DNA of 64,000 nt. Source: Comamonadaceae bacterium (lineage in GTDB: Bacteria > Pseudomonadota > Gammaproteobacteria > Burkholderiales > Burkholderiaceae_C). Made by a program: the position numbers and the translations under genes. This document shows, one piece after another, positions 1-7,518 of the stretch (its first letter is position 1; every line of letters starts with the position of its first letter). Location: contig JAIYAR010000006.1 in NCBI GenBank assembly GCA_027488985.1, forward strand, positions 115,750-179,749, written 5' to 3'. The notes under the pieces are model-generated. The model saw nothing but the letters and a program-made list of their open reading frames with translations. It had not been told where the DNA came from and ran no database searches.

Positions 1-1
1 G

Positions 2-850
2 ATGGAAGTGCTGGACGCGCTGGTCGACCTGGCTCCCGCACCCCAGAAGCGCATTAGCACCACGCTGGTGAACCGCCAGCCGGTGGTCAAAGAGATTCAG
101 CCCGAAGACGAAGCCTTCAGTGGCGTGGTCTTCAAGGTGCAGGCCAATATGGACGCCAACCACCGCGACCGCATCGCCTTTGTGCGCATGGCCAGCGGCA
201 AGTACACGCCCGGCATGAAGCTCAAAGTCATGCGCACCGCCAAAGAATTGCGTCCCACCAGCGTGGTGACTTTCATGAGCCAGCGCCGCGAGGCAGTGGA
301 AGAAGCGTATGCCGGCGACATCGTGGGCTTTACCACCCACGGCGGCGTGCAGCTGGGCGACACCATCACCGATGGCAGCGTCAACCTCATGTACACCGGC
401 CTGCCCTTCTTTGCGCCCGAAATGTTCATGACTGTGGTGCTCAAGAATCCCTTGCGCACCAAGCAGCTGCAGCAGGGCCTGGCCCAGTTGGGCGAAGAAG
501 GTGCCATTCAGGTGTTCAAGCCCGAAATGGGCGGCAACATGCTGCTGGGCGCGGTGGGCCAGCTGCAGTTTGAAGTGGTGCAGCACCGCCTCAAAGGCGA
601 ATACGACGCTGACATCCGCCTGGAAAGCAGTCAGTACACCGGCGCCCGCTGGATCACGGCCGATAGCGCTAAGGAACTGCAGGAGTTTGTGAACGCTTAC
701 CCCATGCGCATGGCCAAGGACGCGGCAGACACGCTTGCTTACCTGTGCACCAGCCCCTACGACGTGCGCCTAGCGCAAGAGCGCTTTCCGAAGATCCATT
801 TCCACCCGCTGCGCGAGCATGCGGGCTTGGCACTGCAAACAGCTGGCTAA
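2..850 (+). CDS. prfC: Peptide chain release factor 3, C-terminal part (5' end outside window)
   Basis: RF3 is the translational GTPase that removes RF1/RF2 from the ribosome after peptide release. About 282 residues are present, against roughly 530 in the full protein, so the G domain lies to the left of the window. What is visible is the second beta-barrel domain (for example DANHRDRIAFVRMASGKYTPGM) and the RF3 C-terminal domain with its motif GAVGQLQFEVVQHRL. The reading frame is open from base 2 and stops with TAA at 848-850. The HAD phosphatase gene begins 15 bases downstream on the same strand, so the two may be cotranscribed. The identification rests on the complete, undamaged C-terminal domain; nothing is odd apart from truncation by the window edge. 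Confidence 0.95.
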   Translation: MEVLDALVDLAPAPQKRISTTLVNRQPVVKEIQPEDEAFSGVVFKVQANMDANHRDRIAFVRMASGKYTPGMKLKVMRTAKELRPTSVVTFMSQRREAVEEAYAGDIVGFTTHGGVQLGDTITDGSVNLMYTGLPFFAPEMFMTVVLKNPLRTKQLQQGLAQLGEEGAIQVFKPEMGGNMLLGAVGQLQFEVVQHRLKGEYDADIRLESSQYTGARWITADSAKELQEFVNAYPMRMAKDAADTLAYLCTSPYDVRLAQERFPKIHFHPLREHAGLALQTAG

Positions 851-865
851 ACAAGAGGCCCTCAC

Positions 866-1726
866 GTGAAACCCCTGCCGCAATGGCCGGTGGACAGCCG
901 CCGTGCCATCCGCGGGGTGTTCACCGATATCGACGATACCCTCACCCACGACGGCCACATCGCCCCCGAGGCGCTGCAAGCGCTGGGCGATTTGAAAGCG
1001 GCCGGGCTCACGGTGATTCCCATCACCGGGCGGCCCATCGGCTGGTGCGAGCCCTTCATGGCGGGCCCCAAGGGTCCGGCCTGGCCGGTGGATGCCATGG
1101 TGGCGGAGAACGGGGCAGTGGCATTCGTACCGGGTACAGCCAGCACAGTTACAAGCCAAATTGGCTTACAGCCCTCGTCAGATATGCGCGAGGCGCTATC
1201 AAAAAGATACCAGCAAAGTACTGAGGTACGCACTGCGAACCGACTGCGCATGGGCGCCATTGCCGCCCAAGTCTGCGCCCAAGTGCCGGGCGTGGAGCTC
1301 AGCCGCGACAGCGCGGGCCGCGAGACCGACCTCGCTTTCGACTACGCGGAGTTCGCCCAGCACACGCCCGAGACCGTGCAACGCGTGCTGGCCCTGCTGC
1401 AAAGCCACGGCATGCAAACCACGGTGAGCAGCATCCACATCCACGGCTGCTTTGGCGACTTCAACAAATGGACCGGCGCGTGCTGGATCGTCCGCGAGCT
1501 GCTGGGCCGCGACCTGAGCACCGAGCTGGACCAGTGGGTGTTTGTGGGCGACTCGGGCAACGACCAGGCCATGTTCCAGCACTTCACCCACAGCGCGGGC
1601 GTGGCCAACATTGCGCGCTTTGTGCCCCAGCTTAACCACCTGCCGGCCTACGTCACGCCTTCTGCGCGCGGCGCAGGCTTTGCCGAGGTGGCCCGCGCCA
1701 TTCTGGAAGCACGTTCTTTTGCATAA
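866..1726 (+). CDS. HAD-IIB family phosphatase (mannosyl-3-phosphoglycerate phosphatase-like)
   Basis: This cytoplasmic phosphatase belongs to the Cof/MPGP branch of the HAD superfamily. Motif I is FTDIDDTLTHDG near residues 14-25, motif II is the Thr of PITGRP near residue 52, and motif IV is FVGDSGNDQAMF near residue 225, with the C2-type cap between. The start is GTG at 866, with AAGAGG at 852-857 as ribosome binding site. The substrate cannot be read from sequence; sugar phosphates are usual for the family. Residues about 97-116 are encoded by a family 1 hairpin repeat (1157-1214), which gives the odd segment QIGLQPSSDMREALSKRYQQ in the region before the cap. The MFS gene overlaps the 3' end, suggesting translational coupling. 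Confidence 0.85.
   Translation: MKPLPQWPVDSRRAIRGVFTDIDDTLTHDGHIAPEALQALGDLKAAGLTVIPITGRPIGWCEPFMAGPKGPAWPVDAMVAENGAVAFVPGTASTVTSQIGLQPSSDMREALSKRYQQSTEVRTANRLRMGAIAAQVCAQVPGVELSRDSAGRETDLAFDYAEFAQHTPETVQRVLALLQSHGMQTTVSSIHIHGCFGDFNKWTGACWIVRELLGRDLSTELDQWVFVGDSGNDQAMFQHFTHSAGVANIARFVPQLNHLPAYVTPSARGAGFAEVARAILEARSFA
1157..1214 (-). repeat. Family 1 hairpin repeat inside HAD phosphatase gene
   Basis: Degenerate copy with TATGCGCGAGGCGCTATCAA and the outer part TTGGCTTACAG. Compare the consensus TTGCTAT-x-TTGATAGCTGCTCGCGCATATTCCATAAGCGCTA-x-GGCC read on the other strand. It encodes residues about 97-116 in frame. Confidence 0.7.
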
Positions 1727-2915
1727 CGCACCCACCACCGGCACCACCGCGCACCCCGGCTCGCCCATGGGTTTGCTGGCGGTGTTCGCCTCCACGCTGT
1801 TCCAGCTCTCGGGCATTTTCATGCTGTCGCCGCTGATCCTGTTGCTCCTGAAAGAGCGGGAGGTTTCCACCTCGATTGCCAGCCTGTTTGCCGCCTCCAC
1901 TTGGCTGGGCATCTTCATCGTGACACCGTTTGCCTCCGCGATCACACGAAAGTGGGGCCGGCGACGCACCATGTGGATTGCCGCCGCAACGCCTTTGGGG
2001 GCCGCCATCGGTTTCTTCTTCACCGACAACATCTGGATCTGGTTTGCGCTGGAGCTGGTCTCAGGCATGACCGGCAGCTTGCGCTGGGTGCTGGCCGAAG
2101 CGTTTATTGCCGAGTTCTCACCGCCTGAGCGCCTGGGGCGCTACATGGGCATCTACGCCACCATGGTGGGCGCCACCTTCATCATCGGACCCAGCCTGCT
2201 GGCTTGGGCCGGTAGCACCGGGCATGTCGCGCTGTTTCTGGTGATGGGGCTTCTCAGCTTAGGGCTGTTTTGGACGTTGTTTATCCCGCCCATCCCCGCC
2301 ACGCATGAAACAGGCAGTGTGAGCACCGGCCCGCGCGGCCTGTGGCAGGCGGTGCAACAGCACCCCATCCTGATGCTGGCCGGCTTCATCGGCGGCTTTT
2401 TTGAACTGGGCCTCGCCTCCATCCTGCCGCTCTATGGCCTAAGCATGGGTCTGGGCGCCAGTGCCGCTGCGTTGTTGATTTCTGTGAGCGGCCTGGGCAG
2501 CACACTGGCTGCCATTCCGGTGGGTATGGCAGCAGACCGGTTTGCCGACCCGGTGCGCGGCCGCCGTACCCTGATGGTTGCCGTGGCTGCCGTGGCGCTG
2601 GTGTGTGCCGCAGCCCTGCCTCTGGTTGAGCACGCCATCTGGGTAGCATGGCCGGTAGTGTTCTTGCTGGGCGCGGCCGGCAGTAGCCTCTACACCCTGT
2701 GCATGACCGACATCGGCGCGCGCGAAAAAGGCACCGCTCTCGTCAACTGCACTGCTGTGCTGGTGCTGAACTACACCCTGGGCGGGCTGGTGGCCTCCGG
2801 CATCAGCGGCGCGCTGATTGACTGGTCTGCCACGGTGGCGTTTCCGGCGGTGTTGATTCTGGTGGCGGCTGTGGGCCTCGCCGCCTTACTGCGCGCCCGC
2901 CGCAATCCGGACTGA
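1719..2915 (+). CDS. MFS transporter, probable 12-TM efflux/sugar exporter type
   Basis: This is an integral inner-membrane major facilitator. Hydrophobic segments begin immediately at GLLAVFASTLFQLSGIFML and run through the whole protein. The loop after TM2 carries the MFS signature-like ITRKWGRRRTMW, followed by FALELVSGMTGSLRWVLAEAFI in TM4 and a second-half GMAADRF loop. I prefer the TTG at 1719, preceded by GGAAG at 1705-1709 and overlapping the upstream stop by 8 bases. The ATG at 1767 lies in the same frame but has no visible ribosome binding site. The length is then about 398 residues, normal for the family. The substrate is unknown. The coupled upstream sugar-phosphatase-like gene hints at carbohydrate or metabolite export, but this is only context. 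Confidence 0.8.
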   Translation: MHNAPTTGTTAHPGSPMGLLAVFASTLFQLSGIFMLSPLILLLLKEREVSTSIASLFAASTWLGIFIVTPFASAITRKWGRRRTMWIAAATPLGAAIGFFFTDNIWIWFALELVSGMTGSLRWVLAEAFIAEFSPPERLGRYMGIYATMVGATFIIGPSLLAWAGSTGHVALFLVMGLLSLGLFWTLFIPPIPATHETGSVSTGPRGLWQAVQQHPILMLAGFIGGFFELGLASILPLYGLSMGLGASAAALLISVSGLGSTLAAIPVGMAADRFADPVRGRRTLMVAVAAVALVCAAALPLVEHAIWVAWPVVFLLGAAGSSLYTLCMTDIGAREKGTALVNCTAVLVLNYTLGGLVASGISGALIDWSATVAFPAVLILVAAVGLAALLRARRNPD

Positions 2916-2946
2916 GCCGCAACAGCGGCCTTGCGGCCTGCTCCGC

Positions 2947-3636
2947 TCACTTGCCGGAAGTCGTTTTCTTGACAGGTTTTGCAGCCGGCTTGGCAGACTT
3001 ACCCGCGGCTTTCTTGGCGACCGGCTTGGCCTTGCCTTTGGCGGAGGCTTTGACCTTGGCGCCTGGTCTGGCTTTGGGTTTGGGTTTGGGCGCAGCGCTC
3101 TTTACGGTCACTGCCTTGCCCGGAGGCGGCAGCATGTCTTCGGTCGAGAGGCCGTACCGATCGGCCATGGCAGCCCAACCGGTGCCCCTGGCCTTCTGGG
3201 GCAGGACGCCATCCATCGCTTGTTCGCCCTGCGGAGTGCGCAACACACCGCCATGCAGAGCGGCCTGCAACTGGTCCTGATTGGGGTAAGACACGCCTTG
3301 TTGCGCCAGTGCTCCCTGGGCCAGTTTGAGGGCCAAGCGCACTTCGCCGTAGCCCATGGGGCCGGTAGCAGGCGCCACACTCGCAGCGCCCTCAGTGGCG
3401 GTGGGGCGCCCGCTGCGCAGGGTAGTTACCAACTGGTCGGCGTCGTGGTGATTGCCGATCCACCCACCAAACTCGGAGATCAGACGCTCGGTCGATGCGG
3501 CGTTGTCCAGCGTGGCGGTGGTGCCTTGTGCCTGCACCAGGGCAGGGCCACTCAGGGCACAGACTGCCGCGAGCACCGTGGCACGCAGGCCACGCTGAAG
3601 CCACACAGGGCTGCAGATTTGAATCATCAAAGTCAT
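2947..3636 (-). CDS. Secreted protein of unknown function with lysine/alanine/proline-rich C-terminal tail
   Basis: I do not recognise a named family. The 229 residues start with a probable Sec signal peptide: basic residues around QRGLRATV, a hydrophobic stretch AVCALSGPALV, and a likely cut after VQAQG near residue 37. The middle part (about 40-165) looks globular and alpha-helical, with a segment AMADRYGLSTEDMLPPPG near its end. The last 55 residues are almost only K, A, P, G and S in AKPVAKK-like runs, resembling histone H1 or AlgP tails. Such tails bind polyanions such as DNA, LPS or peptidoglycan; that role is inference. The gene is convergent with the MFS gene and lies 47 bases downstream of the HDAC-like gene on the same strand. 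Confidence 0.6.
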   Translation of the reverse strand: MTLMIQICSPVWLQRGLRATVLAAVCALSGPALVQAQGTTATLDNAASTERLISEFGGWIGNHHDADQLVTTLRSGRPTATEGAASVAPATGPMGYGEVRLALKLAQGALAQQGVSYPNQDQLQAALHGGVLRTPQGEQAMDGVLPQKARGTGWAAMADRYGLSTEDMLPPPGKAVTVKSAAPKPKPKARPGAKVKASAKGKAKPVAKKAAGKSAKPAAKPVKKTTSGK

Positions 3637-3683
3637 AAGCGCAAGCTTAGCCGCTCCGGGCGGACTGCCCGTCCCGGTGCGTG

Positions 3684-4724
3684 TTACGGATTGGTAAAGC
3701 CCTGCAACACATTCACTGCATTCACCCCCACCTCCTCCACGGCGTAACCGCCTTCAAAGATGAACACAGTCGGCAAGCCGGCTTTCGCCAGGCGCTCGCC
3801 GATGCGCAGGTAGTCGTCCGTCTTGAGCTTGAAGCCCGAAATCGGGTCGCCCTCAAAGGTGTCCATGCCCAGCGACACTACGAGTGCATCTGCGCCAAAC
3901 TTGGCAATGCCCGCCAACGCAGTCTCCAGGGCCTGGGCCCAGGTGGCGTAGTCGGTGCCACGGGGCAGCGGCAGGTTGAGGTTGGCACCCAAACCCGCGC
4001 CGGTGCCGGTTTCATCCGCATGGCCCAAGTAGAACGGGTACTCGGTGCGCGGGTCGCCGTGGATGCTGGCGAAGTACACATCGGGCCGGTCGTAAAAGAT
4101 GGCCTGGGTGCCATTGCCGTGGTGGTAGTCCACATCCAGCACTGCCACCTTGTGCATGCCGGCATTGCGCAGGTGCTGCGCGGCCAAGGCTGCGTTGTTC
4201 AGGAAGCAGTAGCCGCCAAAAAAGTCGGCCCCTGCGTGGTGGCCGGGCGGGCGGCTCAGGGCGAAGGCGGCACGGTCGCCGGCCAGCACGGCTTGCGCGG
4301 CGCTCAATGCGCAATGCGCACCGGCGCGTGAGGCCACCCAGGTACCGCTGGTAAAGGGCGTGCCCGCGTCGTACGAATAGAGGCCCACCTTGGCCGCGAA
4401 GTTGTCGGGCTCAATATCGGTGCGGAAGGTGCGTGTAGGCCAGACGGAGGGCAGGATGTCCTTGTCCACATTGGCTGGGTCCAGCGCCACCCACTGGTCC
4501 CAAGCCGTTGCTATAAAGTTCAGGTAGCGCGGGCTGTGGATTGCGGTGAGCGCGGTCTCTTCAAAGGCTTGCGGCTCCAGCACCGCCCCCAGTTGGCGGC
4601 GCTGCAGCTCAGCCAGCACATGGTCAGCACGGGCCGGGACCTCGAAGCACGGCACCAGCGCGCCACGGAACATTTCGACTTTGCCCTGGTGCTGGGCGTG
4701 GAGGTGGTTGTAGAAGGTTTTCAT
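3684..4724 (-). CDS. Histone deacetylase superfamily protein, acetylpolyamine amidohydrolase-like
   Basis: This zinc-dependent amidohydrolase has the arginase-deacetylase fold and 346 residues, as usual for bacterial acetylpolyamine amidohydrolases. All catalytic elements are visible: RPPGHHAG with His162 and His163, LDVDYHHGNGTQ with zinc ligands Asp199 and His201, SLGMDTFEGDP with the third ligand Asp288, and the transition-state Tyr327 in FEGGYA. Members remove acetyl groups from acetylputrescine, acetylcadaverine or other N-acetylated amines in the cytoplasm. The start is the ATG at 4724, matching the typical N terminus (MKTFYNHLH). A family 1 hairpin fills the gap to the next gene upstream. 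The neighbouring lysine-rich secreted protein is unlikely to be a substrate because it would be exported. Confidence 0.92.
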   Translation of the reverse strand: MKTFYNHLHAQHQGKVEMFRGALVPCFEVPARADHVLAELQRRQLGAVLEPQAFEETALTAIHSPRYLNFIATAWDQWVALDPANVDKDILPSVWPTRTFRTDIEPDNFAAKVGLYSYDAGTPFTSGTWVASRAGAHCALSAAQAVLAGDRAAFALSRPPGHHAGADFFGGYCFLNNAALAAQHLRNAGMHKVAVLDVDYHHGNGTQAIFYDRPDVYFASIHGDPRTEYPFYLGHADETGTGAGLGANLNLPLPRGTDYATWAQALETALAGIAKFGADALVVSLGMDTFEGDPISGFKLKTDDYLRIGERLAKAGLPTVFIFEGGYAVEEVGVNAVNVLQGFTNP

Positions 4725-4736
4725 GATGGCCTATGG

Positions 4737-4797
4737 AAAAAATTGGCCACTAACGCACGTCGAATATGCGCAAGCAGCTATCAAATGAGTAGCAAAT
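4737..4797 (-). repeat. Family 1 hairpin repeat, intergenic
   Basis: Contains ATATGCGCAAGCAGCTATCA and the small stem GCTAT/AGTAGC, preceded by TTGGCCACTAACGC. It fills the gap between the HDAC-like and DUF296 genes. Confidence 0.85.
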
Positions 4798-5207
4798 TAG
4801 CTCTGCGGGCGGATCACCAGTTCATCGTATCCGGTGAGCAAGTCCGGCTCGCGGGTGAACTGCCAGTCTGGCAGCAGAGCCAGCAGCACCTCTGCAGTGG
4901 TGAGCACGATGCAACCCGGCGCCACATGTCCGCCCAGCACCTGCCCATTGGCGGTGGAAACGGCCATGTGCATGTGCGAACCGGTCTTGTCGCCACCGGC
5001 AGCCACCGTGCCCGAGAGGGTGAGGATCTCCATGCTCTCGGTCAGCCGCGTGGGCTGCGCTGCACCTGCCAAGCGGATGCCGGCAGTAGATAGGCTGCCG
5101 ATGCCGGACAGCACAAACGCTGCGCGGCAGTTCTGGGCGAGGACTGCGGCTTCCAGCGCGGCGCGCAGGTCTTGGCCGGGGGTGAGACGAACAGGAAACG
5201 GCTTCAT
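4797..5207 (-). CDS. PPC/DUF296 domain protein
   Basis: A 136-residue single-domain protein of the plant-and-prokaryote-conserved (PPC, DUF296) family, which forms trimers and in some proteins accompanies AT-hooks. The family pattern is visible as LSGIGSLSTAGIRLAG, MEILTLSGTVAAG and, most clearly, SHMHMAVSTANGQVLGGHV, whose histidines form the putative metal site, ending with the usual CIVLTTAEVLLALLP strand-helix. I chose the ATG at 5207 because GAGAGGG stands seven bases upstream, and an earlier in-frame ATG at 5240 would lie within the repeat at 5219-5277. It has no AT-hook. It is flanked on both sides by family 1 hairpins. Its biochemical role is unknown; a regulatory function is usually guessed for the family. 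Confidence 0.85.
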   Translation of the reverse strand: MKPFPVRLTPGQDLRAALEAAVLAQNCRAAFVLSGIGSLSTAGIRLAGAAQPTRLTESMEILTLSGTVAAGGDKTGSHMHMAVSTANGQVLGGHVAPGCIVLTTAEVLLALLPDWQFTREPDLLTGYDELVIRPQS

Positions 5208-5218
5208 CAAATCCCTCT

Positions 5219-5277
5219 CAAATCGGCTGCTAGCGCCCATAAAGTATGCGCAAGCAGCTCCTTATTTGATAGCAAGC
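5219..5277 (-). repeat. Family 1 hairpin repeat, intergenic
   Basis: Contains GCTAGCGCCCATAAAGTATG, GCGCAAGCAGCT and TTGATAGCAAGC. It lies between the DUF296 start and the murA stop. Confidence 0.85.
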
Positions 5278-5296
5278 ACGCTTGCGCGCGCCGTCT

Positions 5297-6577
5297 TCAG
5301 TTGGGCTTGTGGGTGATGCGTGCGCCCAGGGCGAGCAGCTTTTCGTCCAGCTTTTCGTAGCCGCGCTGGATCATGTTGGCGTTCTGCACCGTGGACTTGC
5401 CGCTGGCGCACAGGGCGGCGCCCAAGAGGGCCATGCCGGCACGGATGTCGGGGCTGGGCAAGGTGGTGCCGCGCAGGCGGCTTTTGCCGCTGATGACCAC
5501 GCGGTGCGGGTCGCACACCACGGCGGCGGCGCCCATGCCGATGAGCTTGTCCACAAAGTACAGGCGCGACTCGAACATCTTCTCGAAGAACAGCACATTG
5601 CCTTCCACCTGCGTGGCGAGCGTGATCATGCAGCTCATCTGGTCGGTGGCGAACTGGGGCCAGGGGCCGTCACCGATGACGGGCATGGCGCCGTCAAAGT
5701 CGCGGGTGACCTGCATGCGCTGGTTGCCGGACAGGAAGATGTGTTTGTCGTGCAAGTCGATCTTGACACCCAGGGTTTCGAACACGCGGTGGCACATGCC
5801 GTAGGCGTGCTTGTCGGTGCCCTCCACCGTAATTTCGCCACCGGTGGCAGCGGCCAGCGCCAGGTAGGACGCAGCCTCGATGTGGTCGTGGCACACGGTG
5901 TAGGTGGTGCCGTGCAGCGAGTCCACGCCTTCCACGCTGAGCTGGTTGGTGCCGATGCCGCTGATCTTGGCGCCCATGGCGTTGAGCAGGTGGGCCAGGT
6001 CTTGCACATGCGGCTCGCACGCAGCATTGCGGATCAGGGTGTGGCCACGGCTTACGGCGGCAGCCATGAGGATGTGCTCGGTGCCGGTGACGGACGGTTC
6101 GTCAAAAAACAGCTCGGCGCCCGTCAGCGGGCCGGGCATGGTGAAGTCGTAAACGCCATTGATGCTGACCTTGGCGCCCAACTTTTGCAGGCCGTAAAAA
6201 TGCGTGTCCAAGCGGCGGCGGCCGATGACATCGCCCCCCGGTGGGAACAAGCGCGCGGAGCCGGTGCGGTGCAAGAGGCCGGCCACACACAAGATGGAGG
6301 TGCGCACCTTGTTGCACAGGGCCTGGCCGATTTCGCTGGTGCGCACGCTGGCCACATGGATGCTGACGCGCTCGCCGCTGCGTTCGACCTTGCCGCCGAT
6401 TTCGACGATCACGTCCAGCATGTGGCGCACGTCGATGATATCGGGCACGTTGTCGAGGATGACTTCCTGGTCCGTCAGGATGCAGGCCGCGATCATGGGC
6501 AGGATGGCGTTTTTGTTGCCGGAAGCGCGAATGGTGCCTCGCAGGGGCACGCCGCCTTCAATTTCAAATGTCGACAT
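5297..6577 (-). CDS. murA: UDP-N-acetylglucosamine 1-carboxyvinyltransferase family (MurA paralogue with Asp for catalytic Cys)
   Basis: An EPSP-synthase-fold enolpyruvyl transferase of 426 residues. MurA adds enolpyruvate from PEP to UDP-GlcNAc, the first committed step of peptidoglycan synthesis. Hallmarks are GTIRASGNKNAILPMIAA with the catalytic Lys near residue 22, KVRTSILCVAGLL, TGTEHILMAA and PDIRAGMALLGAAL. At the position of E. coli Cys115, where most MurA proteins read GGCAIG, this protein reads PPGGDVIG; Asp116 is encoded by GAT at 6230-6232. Asp at this site is known in mycobacterial and chlamydial MurA and gives fosfomycin insensitivity. Because betaproteobacteria normally carry murA in another gene context, this may be a second copy; that cannot be settled from the window. 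Confidence 0.85.
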   Translation of the reverse strand: MSTFEIEGGVPLRGTIRASGNKNAILPMIAACILTDQEVILDNVPDIIDVRHMLDVIVEIGGKVERSGERVSIHVASVRTSEIGQALCNKVRTSILCVAGLLHRTGSARLFPPGGDVIGRRRLDTHFYGLQKLGAKVSINGVYDFTMPGPLTGAELFFDEPSVTGTEHILMAAAVSRGHTLIRNAACEPHVQDLAHLLNAMGAKISGIGTNQLSVEGVDSLHGTTYTVCHDHIEAASYLALAAATGGEITVEGTDKHAYGMCHRVFETLGVKIDLHDKHIFLSGNQRMQVTRDFDGAMPVIGDGPWPQFATDQMSCMITLATQVEGNVLFFEKMFESRLYFVDKLIGMGAAAVVCDPHRVVISGKSRLRGTTLPSPDIRAGMALLGAALCASGKSTVQNANMIQRGYEKLDEKLLALGARITHKPN

Positions 6578-6701
6578 GGTGAGATTCAGTGTTGGGAGGC
6601 CGGGGTTTTCCGGCTGAGGGGGAGATTGTTACCGCTCCGGGCCTTGTTTCTGTAACTTTGTGCTGTAACGATTACAGGAACCGCGACGAAGTTGGCACTT
6701 T

Positions 6702-7433
6702 TCAGGCGGCCAGCCAGCGGGCGAAGGTGGTGTTGACGGCGTCGGGCTGCTCCATCGTGCTCATGTGGCCGCAGTCTTCCAGCACCACCAGCTCGGCGCG
6801 TACAGCGTGCATGGCATCCACCATGGCCTGGTGCTGCTCGGGCGGGCTCCAGGCGTCTTGCCGGCCGGTGAGCACCAACGTCGGGCAGGTGATGCCGGCA
6901 AGCACCGGTGCGGCATCGGGCCGGGCGAGTAGCGCATTGATTTGCGCCGCAAACTGGGCAGGGCTGCTGCGCTCCAGCATGGCGAGCACTTGCTCGAACA
7001 CCGGGCCACCCACCACGGCAGGGTGCACCATGGGGCGGGCCCACATGGTGCCCATGGCCCGCATGCCGGCGCGCTGCGCGTGCGACAGCAGGGCCATGCG
7101 GCCGGCACTTTCTTTGGCGCCGGCTTCGCCTTCGGCCAAGGGGTGAATACCGGTGTCCAGCAAGGCCAGGCGCTCTACCCGCTCGGGGGCCAGGCGCATC
7201 ACCTCCAGGGCCACGCGCCCACCCATGCTGTGGCCTGCCAGGGCAAAAGTGGCAGGGGCGGCGACGAGCACCTGCTGCGCCATGGCGGTGAGCGAATCGG
7301 TCAGGCCCCAGTCCATCACCATGCAGTGGTGGCTGGCCGACAGGGCTTGCACCTGCGGCGCCCACACAGCGGCATCACACATCAAGCCGGGGAGCAATAC
7401 GAGAGTTTTGGTAGTCAAATCAGGCTCCAGCAC
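6702..7433 (-). CDS. Alpha/beta-fold hydrolase
   Basis: A cytoplasmic alpha/beta hydrolase of about 240 residues with the family's opening TLVLLPGLMCDAAVWAPQ. The nucleophile elbow is GHSMGG (Ser near residue 68), the acid is in LTGRQDAWSP, and the catalytic His is in LEDCGHMSTMEQPDAV near the C terminus. It resembles the esterase/thioesterase-like proteins with a short opening; the substrate is unknown. The longest frame begins with GTG at 7433, which lies inside a family 1 repeat. A TTG at 7418, preceded by GGAG, gives MTTKTLVLLPG and is perhaps the better start. The gene follows the two-component operon on the same strand, 85 bases from the kinase stop. Confidence 0.85.
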   Translation of the reverse strand: MLEPDLTTKTLVLLPGLMCDAAVWAPQVQALSASHHCMVMDWGLTDSLTAMAQQVLVAAPATFALAGHSMGGRVALEVMRLAPERVERLALLDTGIHPLAEGEAGAKESAGRMALLSHAQRAGMRAMGTMWARPMVHPAVVGGPVFEQVLAMLERSSPAQFAAQINALLARPDAAPVLAGITCPTLVLTGRQDAWSPPEQHQAMVDAMHAVRAELVVLEDCGHMSTMEQPDAVNTTFARWLAA

Positions 7434-7472
7434 TCGCCGAATAGGCGCGAGCAGCTATCAAAAATATAGTGA
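7420..7472 (-). repeat. Family 1 hairpin repeat at alpha/beta hydrolase start
   Basis: Contains ATAGGCGCGAGCAGCTATCA followed by AAAATATAG. It overlaps the GTG start candidate of the hydrolase gene. Confidence 0.8.
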
Positions 7473-7518
7473 AGTTATGAGAGCGCTAGGGCAAAAATTG
7501 TCCGCCCGGCGCGGCAGC

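Noticed and set aside
2916-2946. Terminator between the MFS gene and the lysine-tail protein gene
   Set aside because: A GCGGCC-TT-GCGGCC stretch is present but it cannot form a long stem and has no T-run.
4505-4540. Possible family 1 repeat within the HDAC-like gene (GTTGCTATAAAGTTCAGG)
   Set aside because: Only about half the consensus is matched and the second stem is missing.
5282-6655. 457-codon + strand open frame opposite murA
   Set aside because: Ala/Gly/His-rich shadow of murA without recognisable features.
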